Assembly: GCA_965204695.1 (NCBI GenBank)
Contig: OZ242007.1
Location: 2,480,001 to 2,544,000 of the forward strand
Reading direction: 5' to 3'
DNA: 64,000 bases
Source of the DNA: JAHEKD01 sp965204695
GTDB taxonomy: Bacteria; Pseudomonadota; Gammaproteobacteria; Arenicellales; JAHEKD01
Shown: positions 42,555 through 51,640 of the stretch, in pieces
How positions within the stretch are numbered: the stretch's first letter is position 1
Layout of the letters: each line of letters begins with the position of its first letter
Program-made: the position numbers and the translations under genes
The notes under the pieces: generated by a model
Databases searched by the model: none
Told to the model about the DNA's origin: nothing
The model's input: the letters and a program-made list of their open reading frames with translations, nothing else

Positions 42555-43614
42555 TATCAAAAAACGAATTCAAACCGAGGTTGCTTGTAAGGATAATTCA
42601 AAAGAATTTTTAGAAATATTAGGTGAGCCCACAGTGAGACTATTAAATTTCCCCAAAAGAATTATCTTAAATTCGAAAACACTTGAGCTCAAAAATAAAA
42701 GTAAGTCTGCTGTTACGATTTATAAAGCAATTGTTCAAAGTCTGAAATTAGAGTGGTTTCATTCGTTGGCAAAAACTTCTAGATATTCAAATCAAAGGAT
42801 TTTATCCGAATTCGTTTTATGGCTAGAAAATCATTCCAGTAAATCCTGTGATGAATATGAATATTTAAATGAATTCCAGCAGCATCGTATAAAGAACTCT
42901 ATGGTCAAGCCACAATCGGTTGGGTTGCCAATAATTCTGAATCATTTATCGGCTGGTATGGCTTGTGGAGACTTAGAACAAACTGAAATCAAGTATCTAG
43001 ATATTTTATGCTTAAGGACTAAAGTTGCTGAAATTGGAACGCGAACTCCTCCAACTCTAGAGTCATTTTTTACTTCTATTACGTGGCTAAAAAAGTTTGT
43101 TAAGAAATCTGAATACAGAAAATTAGAAAGCCCCAAAATTCTTGTAGACAGTTTTTCAATTACCGTAGCTGTGACGTTGAATTGTATTTTAAAAGAAAAG
43201 AATGTAGTTAGAGATTCCTTGAAAAAATCAAGCATCATAAATAACAGTGAAAATGAAAGAATAACTGATCGAGAAAAAGAATATAGATTTGCTGAAATAT
43301 TAATGTTTGAGTTTGCTCGAGTTAAAGAAAATCAATCACTTGATTTGTTAACAGAGCTACTTATCGGTGATGCGGTTGGGATATCAAAAAGCGATAAGTT
43401 TTTACATCTTTTAAATAAGATTAAGTTAGGTAAAAAACTTAAAAGAAAGGAGTTAGATGTATTTAATTATCCTAGTATTTTTTCATCTCACAACATCGAT
43501 AAGCCATCTAAGCTTGAGCAAATATTGTTCGCTTGGTTATGTGCAACATTTGCATTGCCTGTGAGTACTATTCAGAACTTAAGTAGTAAAAATTTCATTG
43601 TGAATAGAAGATAA
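42547..43614 (+). pseudogene. Second recombinase-like gene, 3' truncated by IS
   Basis: A frame of 355 codons overlaps the integrase stop by eight bases. No catalytic recombinase motif is visible in the retained part. It ends abruptly as the IS3-family element begins, so the C-terminal region where catalytic residues would be is lost. Charged helical content (RYSNQRILSEFVLWLE, SLDLLTELLIGDAVG) and position match the second gene of elements with tandem tyrosine recombinases. Function is inferred from context. Loss of this gene would impair or block excision if it is required. Confidence 0.6.
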
Positions 43615-43622
43615 TCTGCCCC

Positions 43623-44088
43623 TTAAGTTGGTACCAGTTTAGAAGTTAGTCTCTGGTTAGGGTTACAGTTTCCCTTCAAGAAGGGCTGGAACGTAGTGTA
43701 AGCAATTCTTGAAGGGTTTGGCAAGATCGTCTGCGGGGCTGGTGGTCGATAACCTAGCGATGAGTGTGGTCGAATTGTGTTGTAATGGACCCGCCATCGC
43801 TCAACCAGCACTTGTGCTTCAGTCAATGTATAAAGCACTTCACGATCCAACAGTTCATCACGTGGCTTGCCATTGAAACTTTCATTGTAACCGTTCTCCC
43901 AGGGAGAACCGGGTTCAATAAATAACGTTTTAACTTTCATTTTGGTTAACCATTCACGTACAGCCCTGGCCGTGAATTCGGACCCATTATCGGAGCGAAT
44001 ATGATCAGGAATACCACGTGCCATGAATAACTGTTCTAGAGCGTTGAGTACACTAGCACTGTTCAGACGTCTCTCAGTAATAATCGCC
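43623..44088 (-). pseudogene. IS3-type transposase OrfB, C-terminal part
   Basis: This is the downstream half of OrfB. The frame continues from the other half if the inner IS and one 8-base duplication are removed (LAI-ITERRLNSASVLNALEQ). It carries two catalytic residues of the DDE triad: Asp in IRSDNGSEF and Glu in SPWENGYNESFNG. The C-terminus ends NQRLTSKLVPT near the IS end. It is inactive because of the interruption. Confidence 0.9.
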
Positions 44089-45409
44089 GAGACTATAAAT
44101 TAGATTGTGTATTTGCTTATTATTAATTGATTAAGTTAAGGTAAGCAAACAATGAACAAAGATGAACTTGAAGCCTTTGCGCGTGAGGCAGCCAAAGGTA
44201 TTAAAACTCAGAAAGATCTGGCTGAATTTTCAAAGATACTCACCAAAGTGACGGTTGAAGCGGCATTAGGTGCAGAACTGGATGATCATTTGGGTTATGC
44301 CAAACATGATTCCAGCACGACAGGCAATACCCGCAATGGATATACCTCCAAGCGTTTAAAAACTGAAGACGGTGAATTTATCCTGGACACACCGAGAGAT
44401 CGGTCAGGCGAATTTGAACCGCAATTAATCAAGAAACATCAAACTCGCTTCACGTCGATGGACGACAAGATACTGAGTTTGTATGCCAAAGGCATGACGA
44501 CGCGTGAAATTGTCGCCACCTTCAAGGAGATGTACGATGCGGATGTGTCAGCTTCACTGATTTCGAAAGTGACTGATGCGGTGATTGAGCAGGTTGTTGA
44601 TTGGCAATCGCGGCCCTTGGATAGTATTTATCCAATCGTTTACCTGGACTGTATCGTGGTCAAGATTCGCCAGGATCGCAAGGTCATCAACAAATCGATT
44701 TATTTGGCCTTAGGCGTGAATATGGAGGGTCACAAGGAATTATTAGGTTTGTGGCTGGGTGAAAACGAAGGTGCTAAGTTCTGGCTGGGTGTACTGACTG
44801 AGTTACAGAACCGCGGCATCAACGATATTCTGATTGCCTGTGTGGACGGATTGAAGGGATTTGCTGATGCGATCAATACCGTGTATCCCCATACTCAGAT
44901 TCAGCTGTGTATTGTCCATATGGTACGAAACTCGATTAAGTATGTGCCCTGGAAAGATTACAAGCCGGTGACGGCTGATTTAAAACGGATTTATCAGGCC
45001 AGTACCGAGGAGCAAGCTTTGCTTGCACTGGATCAATTCAGTGAGCGTTGGGATGGCAAGTATCCTCAAATCAGTAAATCCTGGCGTACCCATTGGCCGA
45101 ATCTCAATACGTTATTCAATTATCCGGATGATATTCGCAAGGCCATTTACACGACCAACGCCATCGAATCGTTGAACAGTGTGATTCGTAAAGCGATCAA
45201 AAAACGCAAATTATTTCCCACTGATGAATCGGCAAAAAAAGTGGTTTATCTGGCGATTATGGATTCGTCTAAAAAATGGACGATGCCGATCCGTAACTGG
45301 AAATCGGCATTGAATCGTTTTATGATTGAATTTGAAGATCGGTTATCCGATTTTCAATGATCATAAACCCGTGGCAAATACACAGAATTATTTACAGGGT
45401 CTAATCGCC
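44081..45409. mobile_element. IS256-family insertion sequence with 8-base target duplication
   Basis: The element spans 44089-45401 (1313 bases) between two copies of TAATCGCC (44081-44088 and 45402-45409). Terminal inverted repeats share AATT..GTGTATTTGC-type sequence, about 27 bases with mismatches (left begins GAGACTATAAATTAGATTGT). It encodes one transposase. The insertion disrupts the IS3 orfB and is therefore the later event. Confidence 0.92.
44152..45360 (+). CDS. IS256-family (mutator-type) transposase
   Basis: This 402-residue transposase has the mutator-type core. Catalytic Asp residues lie in VYLDCIVVKIRQ (about 165) and CVDGLKGFADAI (about 230), and Glu in TNAIESLNSVIRKAI (about 345). 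The N-terminus has the usual DDHLGYAKHDSSTTGNTRNGY block. It is intact, so this IS may still be mobile. The start is ATG at 44152, preceded by AAGGTAAG. Confidence 0.95.
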   Translation: MNKDELEAFAREAAKGIKTQKDLAEFSKILTKVTVEAALGAELDDHLGYAKHDSSTTGNTRNGYTSKRLKTEDGEFILDTPRDRSGEFEPQLIKKHQTRFTSMDDKILSLYAKGMTTREIVATFKEMYDADVSASLISKVTDAVIEQVVDWQSRPLDSIYPIVYLDCIVVKIRQDRKVINKSIYLALGVNMEGHKELLGLWLGENEGAKFWLGVLTELQNRGINDILIACVDGLKGFADAINTVYPHTQIQLCIVHMVRNSIKYVPWKDYKPVTADLKRIYQASTEEQALLALDQFSERWDGKYPQISKSWRTHWPNLNTLFNYPDDIRKAIYTTNAIESLNSVIRKAIKKRKLFPTDESAKKVVYLAIMDSSKKWTMPIRNWKSALNRFMIEFEDRLSDFQ

Positions 45410-45880
45410 AGACATTCTCGGGTATATTCATCAATGATGGTTAACAGTCGATAAGCACGACCATCATCCGTAAGATCTTGAACGAAGTCATAGGCCCAGA
45501 CATGATTCTTCCAACTCGGTCTTAATCGAACACACGAGCCATCATTGAGCCATAGTCGACCTCGTTTGGGTTGTTTACTCGGTACTTTTAGCCCCTCACG
45601 TCGCCAGATACGTTCTACACGTTTATGATTTACACACCAACCCAGATACAGTTTTAACAGTGCAGTAATACGGCGATACCCATAACGGCCAAACTCACTC
45701 GCCAATCGAATGATATCCGCTGTCAGCGCCGCCTCATCGTCTTTGACAATACGCTGATAACGTTGGGTGGAACGGGGTTGACCGATCACTTTACAGGCAC
45801 GTCGTTCGGAAACCGCTAACTGGTCCCGAACATGATCAACACATAAGCGGCGACGTTCAGGGCTTAATACTTTCCCGACA
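45402..45880 (-). pseudogene. IS3-type transposase OrfB, N-terminal part
   Basis: The upstream half of OrfB begins near 45880 in the -1 frame relative to the end of orfA (GKVLSPERRRLCVDHVRDQ), as in programmed -1 frameshifted IS3 OrfAB products. It includes the HTH-like helix GRYGYRRITALLKLYL and the first catalytic Asp in HVWAYDFVQD. It runs to DEYTRECLAI where the IS256-type element enters. It is inactive in this form. Confidence 0.88.
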
Positions 45881-46145
45881 GCGCTTCCTCTAGAATTAAT
45901 TTATCCAGTGTTAAATCTGACACCGCTTTGCGAAGACGTGCATTCTCCTTTTCCAGATCCTTCATTTGACGAACCTGGTTCACTTGCATACCACCGTACT
46001 GCTTACGCCAGCGGTAGTAGGTTTGTTCGGTAATACCGCACTGACGGCAACTCTCGGCAATGGTGTGACCTTGGGCGTGATGAATTTCCACTTCACGCAG
46101 TGTTTTGATTATGGTCTCGGTTGGAACGCGTTTACCTTTAGGCAT
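45864..46145 (-). CDS. IS3-type transposase OrfA
   Basis: This 93-residue helix-turn-helix protein contains IAESCRQCGITEQTYYRWRKQYGG (partly) and a leucine-zipper-like tail (QMKDLEKENARLRKAVSDL). It provides end recognition for the IS3 transposase. It is intact although its partner OrfB is broken. The end overlaps the OrfB reading frame in the -1 phase. Confidence 0.9.
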   Translation of the reverse strand: MPKGKRVPTETIIKTLREVEIHHAQGHTIAESCRQCGITEQTYYRWRKQYGGMQVNQVRQMKDLEKENARLRKAVSDLTLDKLILEEALSGKY

Positions 46146-46220
46146 AAATTGACTCCTTTAAGCTAAATAGTAAACCAAATCCTATCTCATCAACTGGATC
46201 AACTTTCTGGGGCTAGGTCA

Positions 46221-46337
46221 GTCTTGGTAAATAGACTTCAGGCGATCGTGCAAAATATCCACTTTGGAGACAAAACAAGTTTGCAACTGCTTAATAGCAA
46301 AATGAGATATGTATCAAACCAAAGTACTTACTGCTGA
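46221..46337 (+). pseudogene. Possible recombinase remnant beyond the IS
   Basis: Directly after the IS3 right end a plus-strand frame of 38 codons stays open (VNRLQAIVQNIHFGDKTS region) before a TGA at 46335. It has the helical look of a recombinase C-terminal tail and is in the direction of the truncated second recombinase gene, so it may be what remains of that gene or a third one. No motif confirms this. Confidence 0.25.
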
Positions 46338-46419
46338 CCGTTAATTATCTGATTTCTACTCAGAAACAAAATCGCTGTTCTCATTGAGCAATTCAAGTTG
46401 GTTAAAATTCCAAATAGAA

Positions 46420-46763
46420 TTAATCAGAACTGTTCCAGCACAATCTTTGGATGAGCAGTGACTCATCACTTTGATGTTCAAGTACTTGCAACCAATTTCC
46501 ACTCCAAGCATCTGCCGTAAATCTACCAAGAGCGTAAATCGTATCTCCTTTGTGCTGAAAATCCAGAACTTTAATCTCTACCTCGAAACCCTCACCTAGA
46601 TTATCTTTGTAGTTTTCCTTAATGGTATTCCGACCTCTGATCGGAGGAATATCTGGTGAAATAAGCCAACCGTCCTGAGCAAATAAACTGGACAGCTGTT
46701 CTGCATCTCCTCTCTGACAGCGTCAATGTATGTAGACAGCAATTTCTCGAACTTATTTCTCAT
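46420..46763 (-). pseudogene. Frameshifted NTF2-like (SnoaL/DUF4440) gene
   Basis: On the minus strand, ATG at 46763 starts MRNKFEKLLSTYIDAVRE, then a one-base deletion near 46709-46714 shifts the frame. The rest reads GDAEQLSSLFAQDGWLISP, then IRGRNTIKENY and ends QRLCWNSSD at 46420. Together these form a typical small SnoaL-like/DUF4440 fold of about 114 residues. It is inside the integrative element and is probably dead cargo. Confidence 0.75.
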
Positions 46764-47022
46764 TATAATATCTTGCTCACATGTATATATTTATTGTCCG
46801 CTTTTAAGTTAAATTTGTAAATAATGCCAACTCCATCAATGACTGGAGTGAGTATTTAAGGTGAGTTGACAAGCTCTTACCCAACCCGGGAATTGGGTGG
46901 ATTGTTACCATCGTCTCTGTTCGGCCAAAAGCGGCCATAACTACTCATCTATTATTGGAGTGATAAAAATGCCTTGTTAATATAATTAATAGATATAGTC
47001 GAAGGTGACTTAGTCTGCCTCC
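46764..47022. other. Non-coding gap in the element
   Basis: This gap lies between the decayed NTF2-like gene and the end of the STAND gene. It contains two short inverted motifs, CCCGGGAATTGGG-like and GCCAAAAGCGGCC at about 46885-46935. No gene is visible. Confidence 0.5.
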
Positions 47023-50000
47023 TTAAAGCATTCGGCTTGAAGAATTAACACTCTCGCCCCCCCCCATTTCCATTGATCGATCATCTGCCATTCCCTTTAG
47101 TAATTGGTGTTTGCTATTGCATATAGGGTTTTCCACTTTTGTCCCTGCTTGCGCTGCTTCAAACTCTTCAACCACATTGTTCCAAAATTCACGGAGGTAG
47201 TCGCTTACCCATACTATTTCATCATTTCCACTTTTCTCAGCAGCTTTGGAGATAAACTCCTGATTTTGAGTAACTATACCGATAGCATCTGATAGCGCTC
47301 TATCTTCGTCAAGATGTAAGCTGCCTAGGTTACAGCAGGTTATTATCGCAGACGCCTGAATGCAAGCAGTTAGAGCTTGATCGAATTTCTCTAAAATACG
47401 GGATGAAATAAAAGGCAGTGGAAGATGTTCTTGCCAGTTCTCTTTAAACTCCTGATCAGGTAATGTTATATTGGCGGTTTTCATCATTGCAAGCTCAGCG
47501 ATTACAAAACCGTTTATAACTGGCACAACCCTGTAGGGCCATTTGCCATTAAGTTGACGCTCAGCAACTGAAATAGCAACATCTCTGTACTCTCCCTCTT
47601 GTTCAAAGTCATTAATATTGACCGAAATTGCAATCTCGATTGAGGGCCAATATGGGCTATCTGCTTCCTCGATTGGCCTAATCCAACATTTACAATTCCA
47701 ACCTTTTTCTTGCAGATTTATTTCCAAAGATTTTATTTTTTTATTCAGTCGTTTCTGCGCAAGTAGACTGCATCGCCGTGCAGCATCAACAACGGCCTTG
47801 CTTGGGCCGCTATTTTTTGTGAATTTAATTATTCTTTGAATTGAAGCATCACTATTGTCATGTCCAAGTTCGCGCAATATGCGTGACACTCGGGTGAGCC
47901 TTTCTGCTAGCGCTAATAATTCTTTTCTTGGTGGGTTTAAATTTGTTCGCCATATATGAGATTGTGCATGCTGACTTGCTTGTCTTGCTAAATCTCCAGA
48001 AAAGGAAGCTGAAGCTTCTGGGTGGTCTTCTCCGGAAATTTGATGCATTCTTCCCATAAGGTTACCTAATATGCCTGTTAATAGCGCACCTAATGAGTCA
48101 TCTTTGCCTGCGTTAGAAGCAGGTTGAGTCATGTCATGAGATGGTGTTTCCGGAGCAGCATAGGTAATGTCATTTACACATTTAATAATATTGTTAATTT
48201 CATTGTTAAGAGCATCAATATTTGGAATTCTCTTTCCTTTAATCCACTTTTCACTAAAAGTACGGAAGATCTTTTCAGTCTTCTTAATCTGTTCAGCCAT
48301 TTTCTCTGTATAGATCGTAAGGCTATGAGAAGCTGAACGCGCTAATAAAATCTGTCTAAAAGACACATTCCAGGAAACTCGCGCTTTTACTGGAATGTTT
48401 TCTCTAGGCATATTCTTTGAATAGAACTGATAGTCCCCGACAGTTACTTGCTGTCCTGATGGTGTGATGGCATCAGAAGCGGCAGCATCAGATTCGGGTG
48501 ATATGGCAATTAATGTCTCACAAATATCAGAAACGCTTTGATGAAGGTCTTCATGTACATTGTCAGAAATTGTAAATATATCAGAGCGAACTGTACGCCC
48601 GTGCTCACCATTCGGATTAATCTCTGGTAATGTAACCCAAGGTGTTTGAGCAGCAAACAAACGGAATAAGGTTTCTTCTCCTCCCATACTCTCCACGAGC
48701 TTACTAGCCATATCGGGGCAAATCAGATACGCAGAGGCAAGAACATCACTAACATCATGAATATCCGTTTCGCCATCGTCTGAAATATTTGTTGAAATAT
48801 CAATATCGATTGGCTCCCCCCCGCAAATTGGGGAAAGACAGGAAAATAGTTTGTTAAGCTCATGAAAGCTTTGACATGCCGGAATGGAGCGCCCATCAGG
48901 AATTTTTTCTAGACACATTTGACGTAAATCGTGTTTAGGTAAAGCACGGAACGCGAGTATTGATTCTCTAATTTTTTGCCATTCAGGAAATGCATCTAAT
49001 TCCGGCATATAGATTTTAGGGTCGCTAAACATCGATGCTAGATTCCACTGAGCACGCTGCACCCCATGCTGCTCTAGAATACTCATAAACGAAATAACAC
49101 TTCTCTCCAATGTGGCAAGCCCTAAACCAGTCAAAATTGCCACCCATACCTCAACATCTGGCGAACCAAGAAGTACGTTTGATAATTTTGTTAAAGTGTC
49201 CTGCTCTTCTCCAGTCGGCACGCTAGAAAGAACTGACTGAATAACCCTTGGCAAGGTCTCGTTTGTGACTGCAGGTAGACCTCGCCACAATGACTCTTCT
49301 GTTAAATAAATTAACTGGTCATGACACGCATCAACGAGGGCATTCGATCTCAGAATGTGTAAACCTCCAAGTACTCCTGGATGAGACTCTCTTATTAAAT
49401 GTTCCTCAATAAGGCGGGAAAGTGCTCGATTGGCATCTTCGGGTTTCATATCCAGCAAGTTAACTAATTTACTAACCTGTATATCACCACCTTCAGAGCT
49501 TAGCATTGCAGCGACCCTGAGAATGGCTAACTCATCGTGTCTACTTTCTTGCTGCCTCACTAGTATCTGATCCTTAATGACTGATGCGAGGTGTTTTCCT
49601 TGTGTAAGAATATGAACATATTCAAGCATTAGCCCCTCGGATTTCTCGAAAGGCTCTCTCCAGTGCTGCCATTCGGTTTGGCTACTTTCCTTGAGTTTTA
49701 ACCATATGTTTTCAGCGAGCGTTTCACTTAAACTAATTTCAACTATTTCAATATCAGACTGATTTGAAATTAAAGGTAAATCCTCTTTACGCACCGTTCC
49801 CAGAAAATATATCGACGGTAAGTTTCTCAACTCCCGCACTAGCACATCACAAAGAGCAGCATTTGTTGATCCAATATCATCAAGTACCAAACCTATTGGA
49901 GATTTTTCAGACGGTCTTCGAGCGCGTAAAAAGCGAGTAATTGAATCCGCATCTGAAGCAATAGCACTAGAGCTGATTTGAAACCAGCGAAGATCACCTA

Positions 50001-50862
50001 TTAGACTCTTCGTAGTTAGCCATAGCAGTGCAGATTTTCCTGCGCCAGAAGGCCCAGATACCAGCACATTTCGTCTTTTCTGAAGAGAACTGATAATGCT
50101 TTGTTTATCTCGCTCTCGATTTAGCACAAGGCCTGATGTGATATGGCCGGGAGAGACTTTAACGCCCTGGTAAAAAGTAGGCTCGACCTTTGCTTTAGTG
50201 AAATCTACAGGGGCAAGCAAGCCGGAATAGAGTGCATGATCTATTGCTGAGGGATCGTTGGCCTCAAGTCTTTCAAAGATTCTATGCTCGATTTCAGTTG
50301 TAGAAATTCTTCGTCGGTTCTCAAAATCTAAAGACACATTTTCTTCAGAAGCTGACGCAACTAAATGGTATAGGTCACTTAGTATTCCCTCTGCAATAAT
50401 CTCTGCAACATTAAGTTGATCAGCAAGAACCTTGATGATCTTGTCTTGGGGAGAGTGACACACCAAAACTTTGTGCTGACTCTTTCCAAATAAGTCATTT
50501 ATGGAGATAGTATCAATCTTTGAGCATGGCTGCTCTAGTACAACGAGCGCCTCGGGCTGTACAGCTTTTCGAACGGAATTAGCCTTGCTTCTCACTTCTT
50601 CCAGTACTTTCTTTACTTCGGTTTCGCTAAATTCTCCTTCTTTACGGGATTTTATTTGAAGCCAATACTCTCCATCAGGCATTTCAACAACACAGTCTTC
50701 TAAACCCTCCGGAACTAAATTGCCAGACGGAGCTAGTCCAGCCCACTGTTGCACAATAACTAGAGTTGAAAATAAGTGTTGGAAATGAAAGCCTCTCCCG
50801 GCCCAAGCGCCTGATCTAGACTTTTTCCATGCTTCTATCGAGCTAGTTTTATTTTTATTCAT
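47023..50862 (-). CDS. Cap4-like nuclease / STAND NTPase, candidate antiphage protein
   Basis: This 1279-residue protein has three parts. Residues about 15-110 resemble the Cap4/DUF4297 dsDNA endonuclease: WAGRGFHFQ, Glu/Asp in PEGLEDCVVEM and QxK in YWLQIKSRKEG. Residues about 250-480 are a P-loop NTPase with Walker A GPSGAGKSALLW (about 270) and Walker B IGLVLDDIG (about 325). The remaining 700 residues are helical and have no recognised repeat, and would be the sensor. This order matches Avs (AVAST) phage-sensing STAND proteins, which cut DNA after recognising a viral protein. A G9 tract lies 14 codons from the stop. No partner gene is adjacent. Confidence 0.82.
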   Translation of the reverse strand: MNKNKTSSIEAWKKSRSGAWAGRGFHFQHLFSTLVIVQQWAGLAPSGNLVPEGLEDCVVEMPDGEYWLQIKSRKEGEFSETEVKKVLEEVRSKANSVRKAVQPEALVVLEQPCSKIDTISINDLFGKSQHKVLVCHSPQDKIIKVLADQLNVAEIIAEGILSDLYHLVASASEENVSLDFENRRRISTTEIEHRIFERLEANDPSAIDHALYSGLLAPVDFTKAKVEPTFYQGVKVSPGHITSGLVLNRERDKQSIISSLQKRRNVLVSGPSGAGKSALLWLTTKSLIGDLRWFQISSSAIASDADSITRFLRARRPSEKSPIGLVLDDIGSTNAALCDVLVRELRNLPSIYFLGTVRKEDLPLISNQSDIEIVEISLSETLAENIWLKLKESSQTEWQHWREPFEKSEGLMLEYVHILTQGKHLASVIKDQILVRQQESRHDELAILRVAAMLSSEGGDIQVSKLVNLLDMKPEDANRALSRLIEEHLIRESHPGVLGGLHILRSNALVDACHDQLIYLTEESLWRGLPAVTNETLPRVIQSVLSSVPTGEEQDTLTKLSNVLLGSPDVEVWVAILTGLGLATLERSVISFMSILEQHGVQRAQWNLASMFSDPKIYMPELDAFPEWQKIRESILAFRALPKHDLRQMCLEKIPDGRSIPACQSFHELNKLFSCLSPICGGEPIDIDISTNISDDGETDIHDVSDVLASAYLICPDMASKLVESMGGEETLFRLFAAQTPWVTLPEINPNGEHGRTVRSDIFTISDNVHEDLHQSVSDICETLIAISPESDAAASDAITPSGQQVTVGDYQFYSKNMPRENIPVKARVSWNVSFRQILLARSASHSLTIYTEKMAEQIKKTEKIFRTFSEKWIKGKRIPNIDALNNEINNIIKCVNDITYAAPETPSHDMTQPASNAGKDDSLGALLTGILGNLMGRMHQISGEDHPEASASFSGDLARQASQHAQSHIWRTNLNPPRKELLALAERLTRVSRILRELGHDNSDASIQRIIKFTKNSGPSKAVVDAARRCSLLAQKRLNKKIKSLEINLQEKGWNCKCWIRPIEEADSPYWPSIEIAISVNINDFEQEGEYRDVAISVAERQLNGKWPYRVVPVINGFVIAELAMMKTANITLPDQEFKENWQEHLPLPFISSRILEKFDQALTACIQASAIITCCNLGSLHLDEDRALSDAIGIVTQNQEFISKAAEKSGNDEIVWVSDYLREFWNNVVEEFEAAQAGTKVENPICNSKHQLLKGMADDRSMEMGGGESVNSSSRML

Positions 50863-51093
50863 AAAATCATAAAGTTAATTTTCTCATTAGCACGGATATT
50901 AATGGTGTTCAAAATTTGCAGGCCATCAACACGACGGATTCAGATTATCTGTTAAAGACAATAGTATTGGTCAAAGGAGATGAATTAATATAGGAGAAAA
51001 GACTTAACAATGGTGGATTATGGACCATGCCATTTAGTAAGCCAATTTAAGTGAAAAAGAGACATTTAGTTTTACCAATTTGAATGATTAACC
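50863..51093. promoter_or_regulatory. Upstream region of the STAND gene
   Basis: This 230-base AT-rich gap lies between the Xre-type antitoxin gene and the STAND gene, which run in the same direction. It should hold the STAND promoter. No clear operator or repeat was found. Confidence 0.4.
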
Positions 51094-51474
51094 TTATTGG
51101 AACTCCCCATACTCTAATCCATGAATTAGGTATTCAACTTTTCTAGCACCAAACTCGGAATCAATATGTTCGAGAGGAGCTTTATCGTTAAATGCATTAC
51201 AGGGAGAATGTAACCAATCTGCTGCGGCATCTTTATCTCCTTCAAATAGTAATGTGGCCTGGTCGAATAGTCGGATTATTCGAGCCAATTTATCCGATTC
51301 GTTTAAATTAAAGTGTCCAGTTTTTTTACGCTGTAGTAGTTTCGAATTACTAACTTGTAGCAACTGATTTAGTTGACTATTCGATAGCTTTAGGTTGAGC
51401 TTGATTTCGTTATATAAACTGAAGGGCAATCCATTTCTTACCTCCTCAATAGTAATTGAATTATATGATCTCAT
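51094..51474 (-). CDS. Orphan Xre/MbcA/ParS-type antitoxin
   Basis: This 126-residue protein has an N-terminal helix-turn-helix (SNSQLNQLLQVSNSKLLQRK) and the C-terminal MbcA/ParS toxin-binding domain (SDKLARIIRLFDQATLLFEG, AADWLHSPCNAFNDKAPLEH and the final GLEYGEF). Such proteins normally neutralise a RES-domain toxin encoded directly after them. No RES gene is seen here; the STAND gene follows instead after 231 bases. The protein may act as a regulator or as an anti-toxin against toxins from other elements. Confidence 0.85.
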   Translation of the reverse strand: MRSYNSITIEEVRNGLPFSLYNEIKLNLKLSNSQLNQLLQVSNSKLLQRKKTGHFNLNESDKLARIIRLFDQATLLFEGDKDAAADWLHSPCNAFNDKAPLEHIDSEFGARKVEYLIHGLEYGEFQ

Positions 51475-51640
51475 ATGAAACTTTTCATCTTTCGCTCATT
51501 TAATCTAATGCTTATCATAATGATAAATGAATCAGAGAATCAGTAAAAACTTTATTTAAATCATCTATTATTGTTTTTGGTTTGTTAGAGTATTAGCTAA
51601 TAAGTTGAGATGATGTTTGTTGGGCTCAAGTAAATAGTTC

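Larger units (their letters stand above)
43612..46220 (-). mobile_element. IS3-family insertion sequence interrupted by IS256-type element
   Basis: Outer ends share similar inverted sequences: TGCCCCTTAAGTTGGTACCA at the left and, on the other strand, AGCCCCAGAAAGTTGATCCA at the right, about 43617 and 46214. Exact tips are uncertain by a few bases and no target duplication is obvious. Net length without the inner IS is about 1.29 kb, usual for IS3. It encodes orfA (45864-46145) and orfB (two pieces), transcribed leftward. It entered the second recombinase gene. Confidence 0.8.
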
